Source: Ktedonobacter robiniae (GTDB lineage Bacteria; Chloroflexota; Ktedonobacteria; Ktedonobacterales; Ktedonobacteraceae). Taken from it: 64,000 nucleotides of DNA. Below the pieces are notes generated by a model. That model was not told the DNA's origin and made no database searches. It saw only the letters and a list, made by a program, of their open reading frames with translations. The position numbers and the translations under genes are program-made. Shown here piece after piece: positions 1 to 9,956 of the stretch. The stretch is from positions 62,001 to 126,000 of the forward strand of contig NZ_BNJG01000002.1 in NCBI RefSeq assembly GCF_016587375.1, in the 5' to 3' direction. Within the stretch, counting starts at the first letter, position 1, and every line of letters starts with the position of its first letter.

Positions 1-10
1 GAACGCATCA

Positions 11-205
11 ATGGAGCGTACAGCATTCGGGGACCAGGATGCGAGACATGAGCGTTTTCCACAACATCAAGAAGGCCCGATGACGGCACGTCCATTGAGA
101 TCGCAGAAGGATGAAATGCCAAAGCTTTCGGAGGAAGAAGAGAAGGCTGAATCGCAGTGGAAAAATCTTATTCGTGGACGATCACTAGAGGATGAGACGA
201 AGTAG
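11..205 (+). CDS. small hypothetical protein (doubtful)
   Basis: A 64-residue open frame, strongly charged, with an acidic and lysine-rich second half (EEEEKAESQWKN). I recognise no domain, signal peptide or membrane segment. There is no clear ribosome binding site upstream within the window, and the gene could be the tail of something that starts outside it. Kept only because it is a clean ATG-to-stop frame with no better gene on either strand. Confidence 0.25.
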   Translation: MERTAFGDQDARHERFPQHQEGPMTARPLRSQKDEMPKLSEEEEKAESQWKNLIRGRSLEDETK

Positions 206-522
206 GTATCATGTCACCAAACCTCACGCATAAATGCGGGGGCTTGCATCTCTCCTCACGCTAGCCCGTGGATCAGAGGAGGATACATGAACCATCAAGA
301 CGAGCTTAATGACCATTAGGACAGGTGACAGACCGCTTTAACCAAGCGGTACAGGCCGTAGCCTATCGCCCCACACCGAGAGGGTACTCACAGGTTGAAC
401 GAGCGAGTAGAGCTTTGGCTCCATGCCGATCCGTGCATGTTGAACAGTTCGACCAATCGGTATCCATCGATTGCAAACAGTTTCTCATGCAAGTGGAGGA
501 GTGCCTTTGTGCTGACCTGTTC
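206..522. other. intergenic, no gene recognised
   Basis: No convincing coding frame. There are two weak hairpins: around 229-241 (CGCAT/ATGCG) and around 334-352 (ACCGCTT/AAGCGGT). They might be leftovers of a mobile-element end, but I cannot assign them. Confidence 0.3.
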
Positions 523-1344
523 TCAACTTATGGTTCCCTTGCAGAGAACAAAGCTGCGATATTCGACAGCGCCAGTGCGAAATGCCTCATACGTTTTTGA
601 CCCCTGCACTCCCGCAAACAATTGGAAGATTTTTTGTAACTTCTTGGGTATTTTTTGTTGAATAAGATTCATTTTGCGCTGATTGTCAAGATCCAATGCT
701 CTCACAACATTTGGGGTGATACATGTTTCTTCCAGCGCTACGAAACCAGCATCTTGTAGCTGCTTACGTAACATCTCAACGTGATTCTTGTTACGAAAGT
801 CAGTAAAGAGGAAGGAGCCATGTGGGCGAAGGACTCGAAAGACTTCGCGCAGAAAATCTTCCATTGACTCGTAACAATGGGAGGATTCGATATTCACGAC
901 TGCATCAAAGGTGTTTTCTCTAAATGGGAGCGATTGGGCATTTCCGAGGGAAAAGGAGAGTCCTTCTACCGAATACTGCTCGCGGCAGAATTGCACAGCG
1001 GTCACACAGCGATCAATACCAACCACTGATTTGGGCTGCAGATAACGCATCATGTAAGAGGCCCCTCCTCCACGTCCACACCCTATTTCCAGCACATCCA
1101 GGTTTTTTAGCGTAATCGCGCCAGCGACTGCGTGATACAATTGGATACAATAGCGATCCTTCTCATCTTCGTCTTGCAATGCTATCGCTCCTGCATCAGG
1201 TCTAAGGTCAATATATCCGTAATTCATGAAGAGCATCTGTGCTTCTTTATCTAATTGTGCCAGAGCCTGAAACCAGATTTTGAGGAGGAACCGTTTCGTG
1301 GCTGGAGAGATACGACAGGCCACATCAATCATTCCGGTTAACAT
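523..1344 (-). CDS. class I SAM-dependent methyltransferase
   Basis: A 273-residue protein with the Rossmann methyltransferase fold. Motif I is VLEIGCGRGGG (about residues 84-94). It is followed by an acidic strand end in VVGIDRC, the SFSLGNAQSLPF segment typical of motif II, then the motif III/post-III stretch FDAVVNIESSHCY and VLRPHGSFLFTDF. Overall it resembles small-molecule or lipid methyltransferases of the phthiotriol-dimycocerosate type, but the substrate cannot be read from sequence. The start at MLTGMIDVACR is preferred because the extra upstream residues overlap the neighbouring fragment. It overlaps the GlsB-like remnant (1338-1541) by a few bases, so the two may once have been cotranscribed. 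Confidence 0.8.
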   Translation of the reverse strand: MLTGMIDVACRISPATKRFLLKIWFQALAQLDKEAQMLFMNYGYIDLRPDAGAIALQDEDEKDRYCIQLYHAVAGAITLKNLDVLEIGCGRGGGASYMMRYLQPKSVVGIDRCVTAVQFCREQYSVEGLSFSLGNAQSLPFRENTFDAVVNIESSHCYESMEDFLREVFRVLRPHGSFLFTDFRNKNHVEMLRKQLQDAGFVALEETCITPNVVRALDLDNQRKMNLIQQKIPKKLQKIFQLFAGVQGSKTYEAFRTGAVEYRSFVLCKGTIS

Positions 1345-1541
1345 ACCTTCACCTCTTCCGTATAACAAAGCGTAAGAACGCAATCAGAATATATGCACTG
1401 TTCGACGATGGCAACAATGATGCTCCCAATGAGACCAACGTTGGTACCAGAGGTCATCTGGCTCGCGAGAAAACTACCGAGAAAAGCTCCAACGAAGCCA
1501 ACCATGCTATCACTCGCGAGTCTGTAGCCACCACGACGCAT
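1338..1541 (-). pseudogene. GlsB/YeaQ/YmgE-family membrane protein fragment
   Basis: The translated segment RRGGYRLASDSMVGFVGAFL...GGLIGSIIVAIV-like matches the glycine-rich repeat of the GlsB/YeaQ/YmgE (transglycosylase-associated) stress membrane proteins. These are normally about 80 residues, with a first transmembrane helix before this motif. That first helix is absent: a stop codon lies 15 nt upstream of the first Met. The C-terminus runs into foreign sequence (CIYSDCVLTLCYTEE). I read it as a decayed fragment. Confidence 0.55.
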
Positions 1542-2025
1542 AATTCGACTAAACTAGCGATTAAATCGATAACAAGTCAGATGACAATGCCTACGACACT
1601 CACACTGCGGCAAACATGAACGTTACAAATGTTCTATTGATCTTCTCCTTTGCATGAATACCAATGGCACATACAGTGAGAAGCATCCTTGACCTGTGAA
1701 AAGCTTCCCTTCAAAATTATTGAACGTAAAGATGCACATCAATCAGATGCACATCAATCATAGGAGATACGAATGATGTGAGTAGAGGTTTTCAGATCAA
1801 TTGAGCATAGTTTATACGCAATTCAGCTAATTCATAATGAAAGATGGGTAGAAATATGTTTGTTCCTCCTCACGTAGACTTTATCCAATCGGTAGACAAA
1901 AACGAAAGGCAGAGTAAGCTTCTCTCAAATTCTTACCAAGGAAAAAGAAGAGATGCTGACGCTGCTTACAAGGATTATACAGTATCGAAAACTCATGACA
2001 AATATGACATTTGCATGAGATGTGT
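1542..2025. other. intergenic, AT-rich, no gene recognised
   Basis: An AT-rich stretch. A short direct repeat, gatgcacatcaatca (about 1732-1759), is present in two near-adjacent copies. No credible gene is visible. Confidence 0.4.
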
Positions 2026-2640
2026 TTAGACGGCAAGCCGCCTGGGCCTCACTGCCACGGCCTCTACCCCCTGCCCGAAGGAGTCGGGGAATGCTTTTCG
2101 TAGGATGTTGTAGCTCGCGTTCACATCGGCGTGGATCCGCCTTCCACTCGCTGCCCGGTACAAGCCACGCCGCTCTCGTTTCCCACTGAAGCTCGGTTTC
2201 TCGGTTCGCTTCGGATCGTAGGTGGGGAGCGCGTCCAGGTCCAGGAAGGACGCCTTGCTGGTATAGCTTTCCTCGACCAGCACCACCTCGATGCCCACGA
2301 GCTTCGCCTTGTAGGTGAGCATCTCGATGAACCGTGCGTGCGGGATCTGCACGAAGGTTTGGTTGGTTTTGTGTCCCAGGTTCACCTCTTGCTTCCAGAG
2401 GGGGTTCTTGCCCACCACCAGCGTTCCAATGCCTTCCTCGACGAGATGATCAATGATCCGACGGCTTGCCGTGTGCAAATAGGCCTGCACGCGACGATGG
2501 CGCTTCGCCGTGATCCGATCCAGTCGGTGCGAGATGAAACGGTTGGTCTTGGCGAGCTGGCGTTGGACGTGGGCACGCTGTTTGTTAAGGAGTTTTTTGT
2601 GAAAACGAACGGGTTGCGCTGGATCTGTATGATGCTGCTG
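2026..2640 (-). pseudogene. tnpB: TnpB (IS200/IS605 OrfB) C-terminal remnant
   Basis: The C-terminal half of a TnpB RNA-guided nuclease. The helical region LDRITAKRHRRVQAYLHTAS, the GTLVVGKNPLWKQEV strand, the EESYTSKAS motif with the second RuvC acid, and the HADVNASYNILRK motif with the third RuvC acid are present. The N-terminal half with the first RuvC aspartate is missing, and the frame runs upstream into unrelated sequence near the start of the next gene. It cannot encode an active nuclease. The divergent flavoprotein gene begins about 120 bp away. Confidence 0.8.
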
Positions 2641-2763
2641 GCTCCCGTCCCCTGGGCGCAGCGGGTCTGGGCTTTGCCCTTTTTGACCGTTTGTGTAGGA
2701 AAGAAGGCGAGCGACGAACAAACTGAATGATGAAGAGTATGCTCCCCTGGGAAGGAAATGGCA

Positions 2764-3876
2764 ATGGCTCGTTACATGGAGACAAAGAAGCAGTCTCTCT
2801 CCTCTGATACAAAGAATGTATCTCATGAGCATATGTTGTTGATTCCTCGCCTCAGAGGGCAAGGTAGCGTGTATGAAGAGCGCATTGCCATCATTGGCTC
2901 TGGCCCCGTTGGACTCGCTGCCGCAAATATTCTTTTTCAATACGGCTACTGCCATGTGACGATCTTTGATGCAAACCCGACGGTAGGAGGAGTGCTAGCG
3001 ATGATGACGCCCTCCTTCGGTGTATCTCCACAAGCAGGAAAACAACTGATAGAGATGCTCCTTCGACCCGGTATAGAGGTTCGTTTGCATACAAAAATCG
3101 GGCGAGAGGTGATGTTTGAACAGATACTGCAAGACTTTGATGCGACATTGCTAGCTGTTGGGGCTCAACATGGTTTAGGTGGCGGCATTCCTGGTGAGAA
3201 AGAACTTCAAGGCGTGTTCTCCGCACTCGATATTCTACGTAACTCTTGCGCAGTCAAAAAAAGATTTTTCCAGGGGAGCATCGCTATCCTGGGTGGAAGC
3301 CGAGCCGCTTTTGAGGTTGCCGCTGTGGTCTTACAGGCAGGAGCACGTGTTGTCCATATCTTCTATCCAGGGCCATTGTCTGAGCTTCCCTTACAAGCTT
3401 GGAATCGAGTGACCTTACTGAAGAAGGAACTGTATCTTCATCCTTTTACCATGCCAATCAGCCTCATTGGAACCGAGGACATGAACATCTGCGGACTGCA
3501 TTGTCGACAGACACGATGGATCTACGAAGAAAAAGGGCGTCGTCTTGCTTTTGTTCCTGGGTACGGTCGTCGTTATCCCGCCGAAACAGTCATCATTGCG
3601 ATTGAAGAGGTGCCAGATCTGTCATTCCTCCCTCCGAGCATGGTCATTTCACGTCCTTCTGCTGAGGAACTTCGACTCGTCGACGTGCTGACGACTCCTC
3701 TTCCAGGAGTCTTCGCAGCAGGTGATGTCATGGCAAACATGAAATCGTTATATGAGGCCTTTATGCAGGGAGAAGAAGCCGCGCACCGTATTCATGTATA
3801 TCTACGAAGAAAGGCCGAAATGGAGCTTCCAGCAGCACTCACTTCGTCTCATCCTCTAATGACCGTCCACGAATAA
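2764..3876 (+). CDS. GltD-like FAD/NAD(P)-dependent oxidoreductase
   Basis: A 370-residue flavoprotein. The FAD-binding dinucleotide fold is IAIIGSGPVGLAAA (about residues 42-55), followed by TVGGVLAMM and a DATLLAVGA strand. A second nucleotide-binding stretch, IAILGGSRAAFEVA, follows; it is degenerate relative to the usual GGGNVA motif of glutamate synthase small subunits. The C-terminal FAD motif PGVFAAGDV closes the fold. The N-terminal cysteine-rich iron-sulfur domain of true GltD is missing, so electron delivery to a GltB partner is unlikely. The start is placed at 2764 because an AAGGAA sequence lies 6 nt upstream. It stands alone, with no partner subunit nearby, and its substrate is unknown. 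Confidence 0.75.
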   Translation: MARYMETKKQSLSSDTKNVSHEHMLLIPRLRGQGSVYEERIAIIGSGPVGLAAANILFQYGYCHVTIFDANPTVGGVLAMMTPSFGVSPQAGKQLIEMLLRPGIEVRLHTKIGREVMFEQILQDFDATLLAVGAQHGLGGGIPGEKELQGVFSALDILRNSCAVKKRFFQGSIAILGGSRAAFEVAAVVLQAGARVVHIFYPGPLSELPLQAWNRVTLLKKELYLHPFTMPISLIGTEDMNICGLHCRQTRWIYEEKGRRLAFVPGYGRRYPAETVIIAIEEVPDLSFLPPSMVISRPSAEELRLVDVLTTPLPGVFAAGDVMANMKSLYEAFMQGEEAAHRIHVYLRRKAEMELPAALTSSHPLMTVHE

Positions 3877-4259
3877 GGTTTTTCCACTAGGAGATGCTTG
3901 CTTTCCAACGCTCTCCATACATGGTATGATGAGGACAATACAGCGTAACGAAATTATGCTGTCCTCCCTTTTTGCTCTTTAGCAGAGAAGGATCGTCAAA
4001 CAGCCTGTTTGAGAAATATCGTGCTCTCGTGGCATTGCCTCTTCTCGTTCTCGACAAGCGTCCCGAATACCTTGACCTTTCCCCGCTCATCTTCTGGTCA
4101 GAAGCATATACGGTTGTGCTATCTTTCGCGCATAGAGAATGCAAACAACAACACATCCAGATGTTGTCCTCCTCTCTGTACTACTTGTACGTACACCATG
4201 TTTGTATTTCATGACACCCAGGTTTTTGCATGCCCATTGAAGAGGAAAAGAGGCTGGAT
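3877..4259. other. intergenic, no gene recognised
   Basis: About 380 bp between the flavoprotein and the kinase. It presumably holds the kinase promoter. I see no clear promoter elements and no convincing hairpin. Confidence 0.3.
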
Positions 4260-7200
4260 ATGGGAAACGATCTCAAAGGACTGACGCTGTCTGATGCGTC
4301 CAGGGAGGCGCCCTTTCCTATTGTGGGAATCGGTGCCTCTGCTGGAGGCTTAGAAGCATTTACCCATTTGCTCTCTCACTTGCCACCAACGACAGGAATG
4401 GCCTACGTCTTTGTACAGCACCTGGACCCCATACATCACAGCATGTTACCGGATCTGCTTGCACGCGTCACCAAGATGCCTGTGTGTGTGGTCCAGGATC
4501 TGATGCAGGTGGAAGTGGATCAGGTCTATGTCATTCCTCCAAATGTCGATCTGACGCTGGAACAAGGAACCCTGCATCTTCTGCCACGAACGCAGCACGG
4601 CGGTCAGCACTTCACGATAGACCGCTTCTTCCGTTCGCTAGCGGCTGATCAGAAGCGTCAGGCTATCGGGGTGCTTCTTTCGGGAACGGCCACTGATGGC
4701 ACCAAGGGTTTACAAGCGATTCAGGCGCAAGGGGGGATGACGTTTGCTCAAAACGCGGAGTCAGCAGCGTACCCACAGATGCCTCAGCATGCGATTTCCT
4801 CCCACTGCGTGGATCGGATCCTGCCACCAGAGCAAATTGCCCTGGCGCTGCTGGCTGATCTGGGGCATCTCACCTTCAAAACAACCGTCTCACGGGAACC
4901 GGAGCGATTGTCTGCTGATGAGCAGCAGGCGTTCACAACGATTTGTCTGTTGCTCAGCGCTGCTACCGGTGTGGATTTTCTCGCGTATCGGACCGCCACG
5001 CTGCAACGGCGCATCTTTCGTCGCATGGCCGTCATGCACCTGGACCAATTTCTTACGTATGCGACCTATCTGAAAGATCATCCGGCTGAGACGGAAGCGT
5101 TGAGTCAGGAAGTCCTGATCCATGTCACGCGTTTTTTTCGCGATCCACCCGCCTTTGAAGCTGTCACCCGCCTGGTCTTTCCAGAAGTCGTGCAGCATCT
5201 CTTGCCAGCAGAGCCCATCAGGATCTGGGTCGTAGGCTGTTCCACGGGCGAGGAAGTGTACTCGCTCGCCATCTCGTTGTTTGAGTTTCGTGAAGCACAA
5301 GAGCTTCCATTCTCTTTTCAAATCTTTGCGACTGATCTGGATGCGGGGGCTCTCAAGCAGGCCAGGGCGGGCATCTACCAGCCAGAGACCTTACAGGCAG
5401 TATCCTCGGAGCGCTTGCAGCGCTTCTTTCTTCCTCTCGATAGGAGTAGAGGGCGCTACCAGGTCAACGAAGCCATCCGTGAACGGTGTGTTTTTGCACG
5501 ACACGACGTTATGCACGATCCGCCATTTTCGCGGGTAGATCTGATCAGTTGCCGCAACGTCCTCATGTATCTGATGCCTCCTGCGCAAGAGAAGGTCTTG
5601 CAAACCCTGCATTATGCCATCAAATCACATGGCTTCTTGCTGCTTGGGGCCTCAGAAAGTGTTGGTCCAGATTCCACGCTTTTTACCCGTGTGGAGCAGC
5701 ACCAGAAAGTGTTTACCAAAAAAAGCTGGGCGCAACACCTCTTGCCGCCTGTTCTCAGCACAGGAGTTGAGCGTGCTACCAGACAAGAGAGCGTCAAGAA
5801 GGAGCTAAAGGAGATGATCCATGAACCTACTCTTCAACAAGAAGCTGAACGTCTACTGCTGACCACGTATGCACCGGCCAGCGTCATTCTCGATGCAAAT
5901 CTGCACATCCTCCACCTGCGTGGAAACACCGGCCCCTACCTGGAGCCAAGCGCCGGGAAAGCCACTTTTCATGTGCTCAAATGGGTCCGTGAAGGGTTAA
6001 AATTGGGTCTGCGTGCAGCCATTTTTACCGCACAGAAGGAAGATCGTCCTATCACGAGAGAAGGATTACACCTGAGCAACACGAATCGCCTGGTGCAGAT
6101 TACAGTCGTGCCACTCAAAACGTCTTCCCTCATCCGTGGTTTTCTCGTCCTCTTTGCAGAGGGACCGCCTCTGGCCCCGCTCGTCGCAGCACCGCTCTCC
6201 CTGAGGAAGCTCCTGGGTAGACAAGCCGGGCGCACCACCGGTGCCACCCGAATCGCCACCCTGGAACAAGAACTGGCACAGACTCAGGTAGAGGTGCAGG
6301 CCACGCTGGATGCAGACGAGAGAGCCAATGTGTCCTTGCAGGAAGCCAACGAGGAGGTCCGGTCAAGCAATGAGGAACTGCAAAGCCTCAATGAAGAATT
6401 AGAGACATCCCAGGCCGAAGTACAAGCCATCAATGAAGAACTGACCAGCACGAACCAGGAACTGCAAACGCGCAATGAGCAACTGCGTGTGGCCCAGGAC
6501 TATGCGGAGTCTATTGTCGAGACGGTTCGCGAACCGCTGGTTGTCCTCAATGCAGAGATGCAAGTGCAGAGTGCCAATACGGCTTTCTATGCGTTCTTTC
6601 ATGTCGTTCCCCCACAGATTGCGCAACAGACGCTATGGGAACTGGGCAATGGGCAATGGGATCGTCCCCAGGTCCGAGCGCTCCTCCAGCAGGTCCGAGA
6701 CACACACCACTCGTTCCAGGATATTGAGGTCGAACACGACTTTCCCACCATTGGGCGCAAGATCATGCTGCTCAGCGGTCGCGCTATCGTCAGCGAACGA
6801 AAAGGCGCCAGGGATCATTTGATCCTGCTGGCGATGGAGGATGTCACTGCACGCAAGGAGCTCGAGCGGCAGAAAGAGACGTTCCTTGGCATGGTCAGCC
6901 ATGAACTCAAAACGCCCCTCACCAGTGCGAAGGGCTTCGTCCAACTGCTCCAACGGCGTCTGAGCAACGCGGGAGATGAGCACATGGCACCCGAGCTTGA
7001 GCAGGTCGATAGAAGCCTGGAGAAGCTATCGCGCTTGATCAGCAGTTTGCTCGATGCCAGCGCGTTGGAAACAGGCATGCTCTCCATCCACGCAAGCGTC
7101 TTTGCGGTGGATGATCTGGTACGAGAGATGGTCAAGGAACAAAAACAGCTCTGGCCTCATCGCCTCTTTCTTGAGAGTACCATCCAGATACGGGCTTACG

Positions 7201-7541
7201 CTGATCGAGAACGTAGCGGACAAGTCTTACAGAACCTGCTCAGCAATGCATTGAAATATTCCCCTGTGAATGACCCGGTGTGGGTGAGCGTCTCAGTCGA
7301 TGACGATATGATTCGGTTGAGCGTGCAGAACCGGGGCAAAGGTATTCCCCAGGACCAGCACGCCAGGATCTTTGAGCGCTTCGTTCGGGGTGCTCAACCC
7401 GAACAGAACACAGTGAAAGGTATGGGACTAGGGCTCTATATTGCCGCACAGATCGTGACGCAGCAGGGAGGGCGGATCTGGGTGGAAAGCACCCTCAATG
7501 AGGGAGCAACGTTCTTCTTTACCCTTCCTCTGGCGGCTTAA
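4260..7541 (+). CDS. CheB/CheR fusion hybrid with PAS and histidine kinase
   Basis: A 1093-residue cytoplasmic signalling protein. The first domain is a CheB-type methylesterase with an intact catalytic triad: Ser in GASAGGLEAF (about 27), His in VQHLD (about 54) and Asp in GTATDGTKG (about 145). A CheR methyltransferase follows, with its SAM site VVGCSTGEEVYSLA near 323. Next comes a long heptad-rich coiled coil (repeated SNEELQSLNEELETS units, about 690-760), a PAS domain, a HisKA box with the phospho-acceptor in MVSHELKTPLTSAK (His near 881) and an ATPase domain with NLLSNALKYS and GMGLGLYIAA. No receiver domain and no transmembrane segment is visible. The start is set at 4260 because AAGAGG lies 7 nt upstream. 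No chemotaxis genes are adjacent, so it probably acts in a non-chemotactic pathway. Confidence 0.92.
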   Translation: MGNDLKGLTLSDASREAPFPIVGIGASAGGLEAFTHLLSHLPPTTGMAYVFVQHLDPIHHSMLPDLLARVTKMPVCVVQDLMQVEVDQVYVIPPNVDLTLEQGTLHLLPRTQHGGQHFTIDRFFRSLAADQKRQAIGVLLSGTATDGTKGLQAIQAQGGMTFAQNAESAAYPQMPQHAISSHCVDRILPPEQIALALLADLGHLTFKTTVSREPERLSADEQQAFTTICLLLSAATGVDFLAYRTATLQRRIFRRMAVMHLDQFLTYATYLKDHPAETEALSQEVLIHVTRFFRDPPAFEAVTRLVFPEVVQHLLPAEPIRIWVVGCSTGEEVYSLAISLFEFREAQELPFSFQIFATDLDAGALKQARAGIYQPETLQAVSSERLQRFFLPLDRSRGRYQVNEAIRERCVFARHDVMHDPPFSRVDLISCRNVLMYLMPPAQEKVLQTLHYAIKSHGFLLLGASESVGPDSTLFTRVEQHQKVFTKKSWAQHLLPPVLSTGVERATRQESVKKELKEMIHEPTLQQEAERLLLTTYAPASVILDANLHILHLRGNTGPYLEPSAGKATFHVLKWVREGLKLGLRAAIFTAQKEDRPITREGLHLSNTNRLVQITVVPLKTSSLIRGFLVLFAEGPPLAPLVAAPLSLRKLLGRQAGRTTGATRIATLEQELAQTQVEVQATLDADERANVSLQEANEEVRSSNEELQSLNEELETSQAEVQAINEELTSTNQELQTRNEQLRVAQDYAESIVETVREPLVVLNAEMQVQSANTAFYAFFHVVPPQIAQQTLWELGNGQWDRPQVRALLQQVRDTHHSFQDIEVEHDFPTIGRKIMLLSGRAIVSERKGARDHLILLAMEDVTARKELERQKETFLGMVSHELKTPLTSAKGFVQLLQRRLSNAGDEHMAPELEQVDRSLEKLSRLISSLLDASALETGMLSIHASVFAVDDLVREMVKEQKQLWPHRLFLESTIQIRAYADRERSGQVLQNLLSNALKYSPVNDPVWVSVSVDDDMIRLSVQNRGKGIPQDQHARIFERFVRGAQPEQNTVKGMGLGLYIAAQIVTQQGGRIWVESTLNEGATFFFTLPLAA

Positions 7542-7856
7542 GCTGATTATCCTCTTGCTGGTTGCGAGCCTCGTCTCGGCAATACTGAGTGATCCCGTTG
7601 ACGCCAGCATCATCGTTGTCATCGTCCTGCTCAGCAACGTGCTCAACTTTGTTCAGACCTCACGGTCTCAGAACGCCGTTGAGAAGCTGCGTGCGAATGT
7701 TGCCCCCACGACAAGCGTGCGACGCGATGGTGCATGGCTTGAACTGCCACGTCGCGTAGTGGCACCAGGGGATATCGTTCGCCTAGCGGCAGGAGGCCTG
7801 GTGCCTGCTGATGCGTGCCTGGTCAATGCCACCGATCTCCATGTGCAGCAGACTGG
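7531..7856 (+). pseudogene. mgtA: Mg2+-transporting P-type ATPase fragment
   Basis: About 108 residues of an MgtA/MgtB-type P-type ATPase. Visible are membrane helix 2 (LILLLVASLVSAIL-like), the helix DASIIVVIVLLSNVLNF and the start of the actuator domain (VVAPGDIVRLAAGGLVPADA, ending LHVQQ, just before the expected TGES motif). The N-terminus is absent and the match begins exactly at the end of the kinase gene. The C-terminus stops where the IS607-type element begins. The phosphorylation, ATP-binding and remaining membrane domains are not found beyond the element, so this is a dead remnant. Confidence 0.85.
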
Positions 7857-7941
7857 AATTTATCCTTTTTTTTCCGACAAATGTGTACAGAGTATAGTTG
7901 CTCATTGTATGGACAGGTATTCCCTGCCTACACAACTCGCC

Positions 7942-9361
7942 TTAACCTACGTCCGTTGACATCTCTGAGCACGCCCAAAGATCCAACTGGACGGGCGGTT
8001 CCACTACGAGGAACCGGAATTCTTGCTTCCACTGCTCATGCCGCAAGAGGAGCAGTGCTTTGATTTGGTGCCGGTCCTGGCAGGCACGCAACTCCCGATC
8101 GCCGAGCCGCGATGCAATATTCTGCGCGGCGTTAGTGTCTGCGTGGGTCGTGTGACCGCAAACCCGGCAACAGAACGTCTGCTGATTGGGGCGATTTTTG
8201 CGGTCTATGGAGTGGCACACATGGCACTCTTGCGACGAATAGGCGCTCTTAACCTTTGTGGCGGTGACACCGCGTTTGGTGGCATTCCACTCAAGTTGCA
8301 CTGGAATATGCGCGAGGTTGGAGGCACGCAGGTACGCGTTCATGGCGCGGGCTTTGAAGCGCATCGAGGGCACTGATAATTGTTCGTAGGCAAACTGACA
8401 GCCTTCGTGTTCTTCAAAACAGAGGTTGACGGTTCGATTGATCGATTGCTTGATATGCCGGATGAGTCTCTGTCCTGTGCGACTGGTGGTGGAGGGGAGT
8501 TTCTCCTTAGGGACGCCTTTCTTTTTCAAGCAGGCTCGCAGTTTCGCCTTGCGCCGTCGTTTTTCGCGATCCTGCCGATTCCGTTCTTTCATCCGCCCAT
8601 TGAACGAGCCGTACTGTTTGCCATCGGAGGTGGTGATGAAATTGGCGATACCGACGTCAATGCCAATGACCGGCGCGTCGTTCCTGGTCTCTGGCAGGAT
8701 TTCTTCGTCATAGGTCAGGGTCAACCACCACGCCCCTGCTCGTTTATTGAGGGCCACACTACTATTGATCTTCCGACGCTTGCCCGTGTGAGGATCAGTG
8801 AGCTGTATTTTGTGGTAGTTAGCAAGCACAACCGGAATGAGAAGTTGCTTTCTGAACGTCAGGGTCGAAACCTTGAGCCAGTAATCCACGGTCGAATCGG
8901 TGGCTGCTTCCAATTGGACCACATTGACATTGGCTTGAATGCAGGGTTGGCGCAACGTCGGAATGTTCCACTCCCGCCATTGCGGTTCCTTTGCTTCTGC
9001 TTTGAGCGTGCCTTCTTCCCGTTGTTTCTGATACTCAGCCAACGCGTCCAGATACACTTGATAGGCGTTGGCGCGATTGGTCCGCCAGGACGCGGGCGAT
9101 GCCCGCCGCCTGTTGGATCGCGACGCGCTGCCATCGCTCGGAGAGAGCGGTCGGAAAGCAAGGAGCGCGAAAGCCGTTGGGGAGTTCCTCATCGCAAAAT
9201 AGAGTCACATACTGCTGCATCAACGCAAGATAGACCTCGGCCAGTTCGTTCAGGGCAGCGAGTTTGCCTGGATTTGCACGTTCCAATCCAATATGGGTGA
9301 TTGCACGCGTGATGGTACGCGGCTCACCCTTCTTGGGGGGCTTCTTGCGCTTCTTCATAGC
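7942..9361 (-). pseudogene. tnpB: TnpB nuclease, frameshifted
   Basis: The protein begins MKKRKKPPKKGEPRTITRAI at about 9361. It runs in one frame to about 9085 (QQAAGIAR) and continues in another frame (WRTNRANAYQVYLDALAEYQ) to the stop at 7942. A single-base change has therefore split it. All three RuvC acids are present downstream of the shift (GIDVGIANF, FAYEQLS, HADTNAAQNI), as is a four-cysteine zinc finger (CHVCHS and CCRVCGH). If the shift is real the gene is dead; if it is a sequencing error this is a normal TnpB of about 470 residues. It lies immediately downstream of the recombinase gene, its usual partner in IS607 elements. The guide-RNA region would be expected at its 3' side, 7857-7960. 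Confidence 0.85.
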
Positions 9362-9935
9362 TTCCCTGCTCCAATTCTTGCACAATTTTTTCCGTTTTGC
9401 GCTTTGCCCGGCGTTGCCCATACAATCGAGCACAGAACGAATAAATGATGCTGGTGAGGTCAGCCAGCAAATCTTCGGTGCCACTCTCTGCTTGATTGAC
9501 CACTTCAATCTCGCGCCCATAGGTTTTGAGCAACGTTTCGATGTAGCGAAAGCCAAAGCGCGTGCCACGATCTTTGTGTTCAATCACGATGTGCCCAATG
9601 CTTGGATCAGCCAGCAACGCCAGAAACTTGGGCCGAGTGTCATTGACCCCAGAACCGATTTCTTTGACCACCTTGCTCACCTGATAGCCTCGCGCCGTAC
9701 AGTAGGCTACCAACCGTTCCGCCTGGCTGTCCAGGTTTGACTTGTTTTCGGCTGAGGACACCCGTGTGTACACCACCACATTGGGAAGGGCAGGCCGTTC
9801 TTTCACGGGCACTGGTTCTGTCACCAGAATAGTGCCCGTATCCATTTGGTGCCCGGCGATCTTGCCTGCCTTATACCACCTCCAGGCGGTTCGGTAGCTA
9901 ATGCCTTGTTGTTTCGCATAATCGATCAATTTCAT
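9324..9935 (-). CDS. tnpA: IS607-type serine recombinase TnpA
   Basis: 203 residues. The N-terminus is a MerR-like helix-turn-helix (YAKQQGISYRTAWRWYKAGK). It is followed by a small serine-recombinase domain with the catalytic serine in VVVYTRVSSAENKSNLDSQ (Ser near 60) and the conserved VKEIGSGVNDTRPKF and IVIEHKDRGTRFGF motifs. The domain order (DNA binding first, catalytic second) is diagnostic of IS607. The gene overlaps the tnpB start by about 38 bp, which suggests coupled translation. Confidence 0.93.
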   Translation of the reverse strand: MKLIDYAKQQGISYRTAWRWYKAGKIAGHQMDTGTILVTEPVPVKERPALPNVVVYTRVSSAENKSNLDSQAERLVAYCTARGYQVSKVVKEIGSGVNDTRPKFLALLADPSIGHIVIEHKDRGTRFGFRYIETLLKTYGREIEVVNQAESGTEDLLADLTSIIYSFCARLYGQRRAKRKTEKIVQELEQGSYEEAQEAPQEG

Positions 9936-9956
9936 ATCATGATTATAGCATACATG

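Larger units (their letters stand above)
7856..9956 (-). mobile_element. IS607-family element (tnpA + tnpB)
   Basis: Contains a MerR-HTH/serine-recombinase tnpA and a tnpB on the minus strand, overlapping as in IS607 elements. The left boundary is where mgtA homology stops (GG at 7855-7856). A second GG at 9956-9957 is a reasonable right boundary, because this family recombines at GG dinucleotides and leaves no target duplication. The boundaries are estimates. The mgtA reading frame does not resume to the right, so the site was further rearranged. Confidence 0.65.

Noticed and set aside
8380-9300. 306-codon plus-strand frame
   Set aside because: It is the antisense of the IS607-element TnpB and has no recognisable protein signature.
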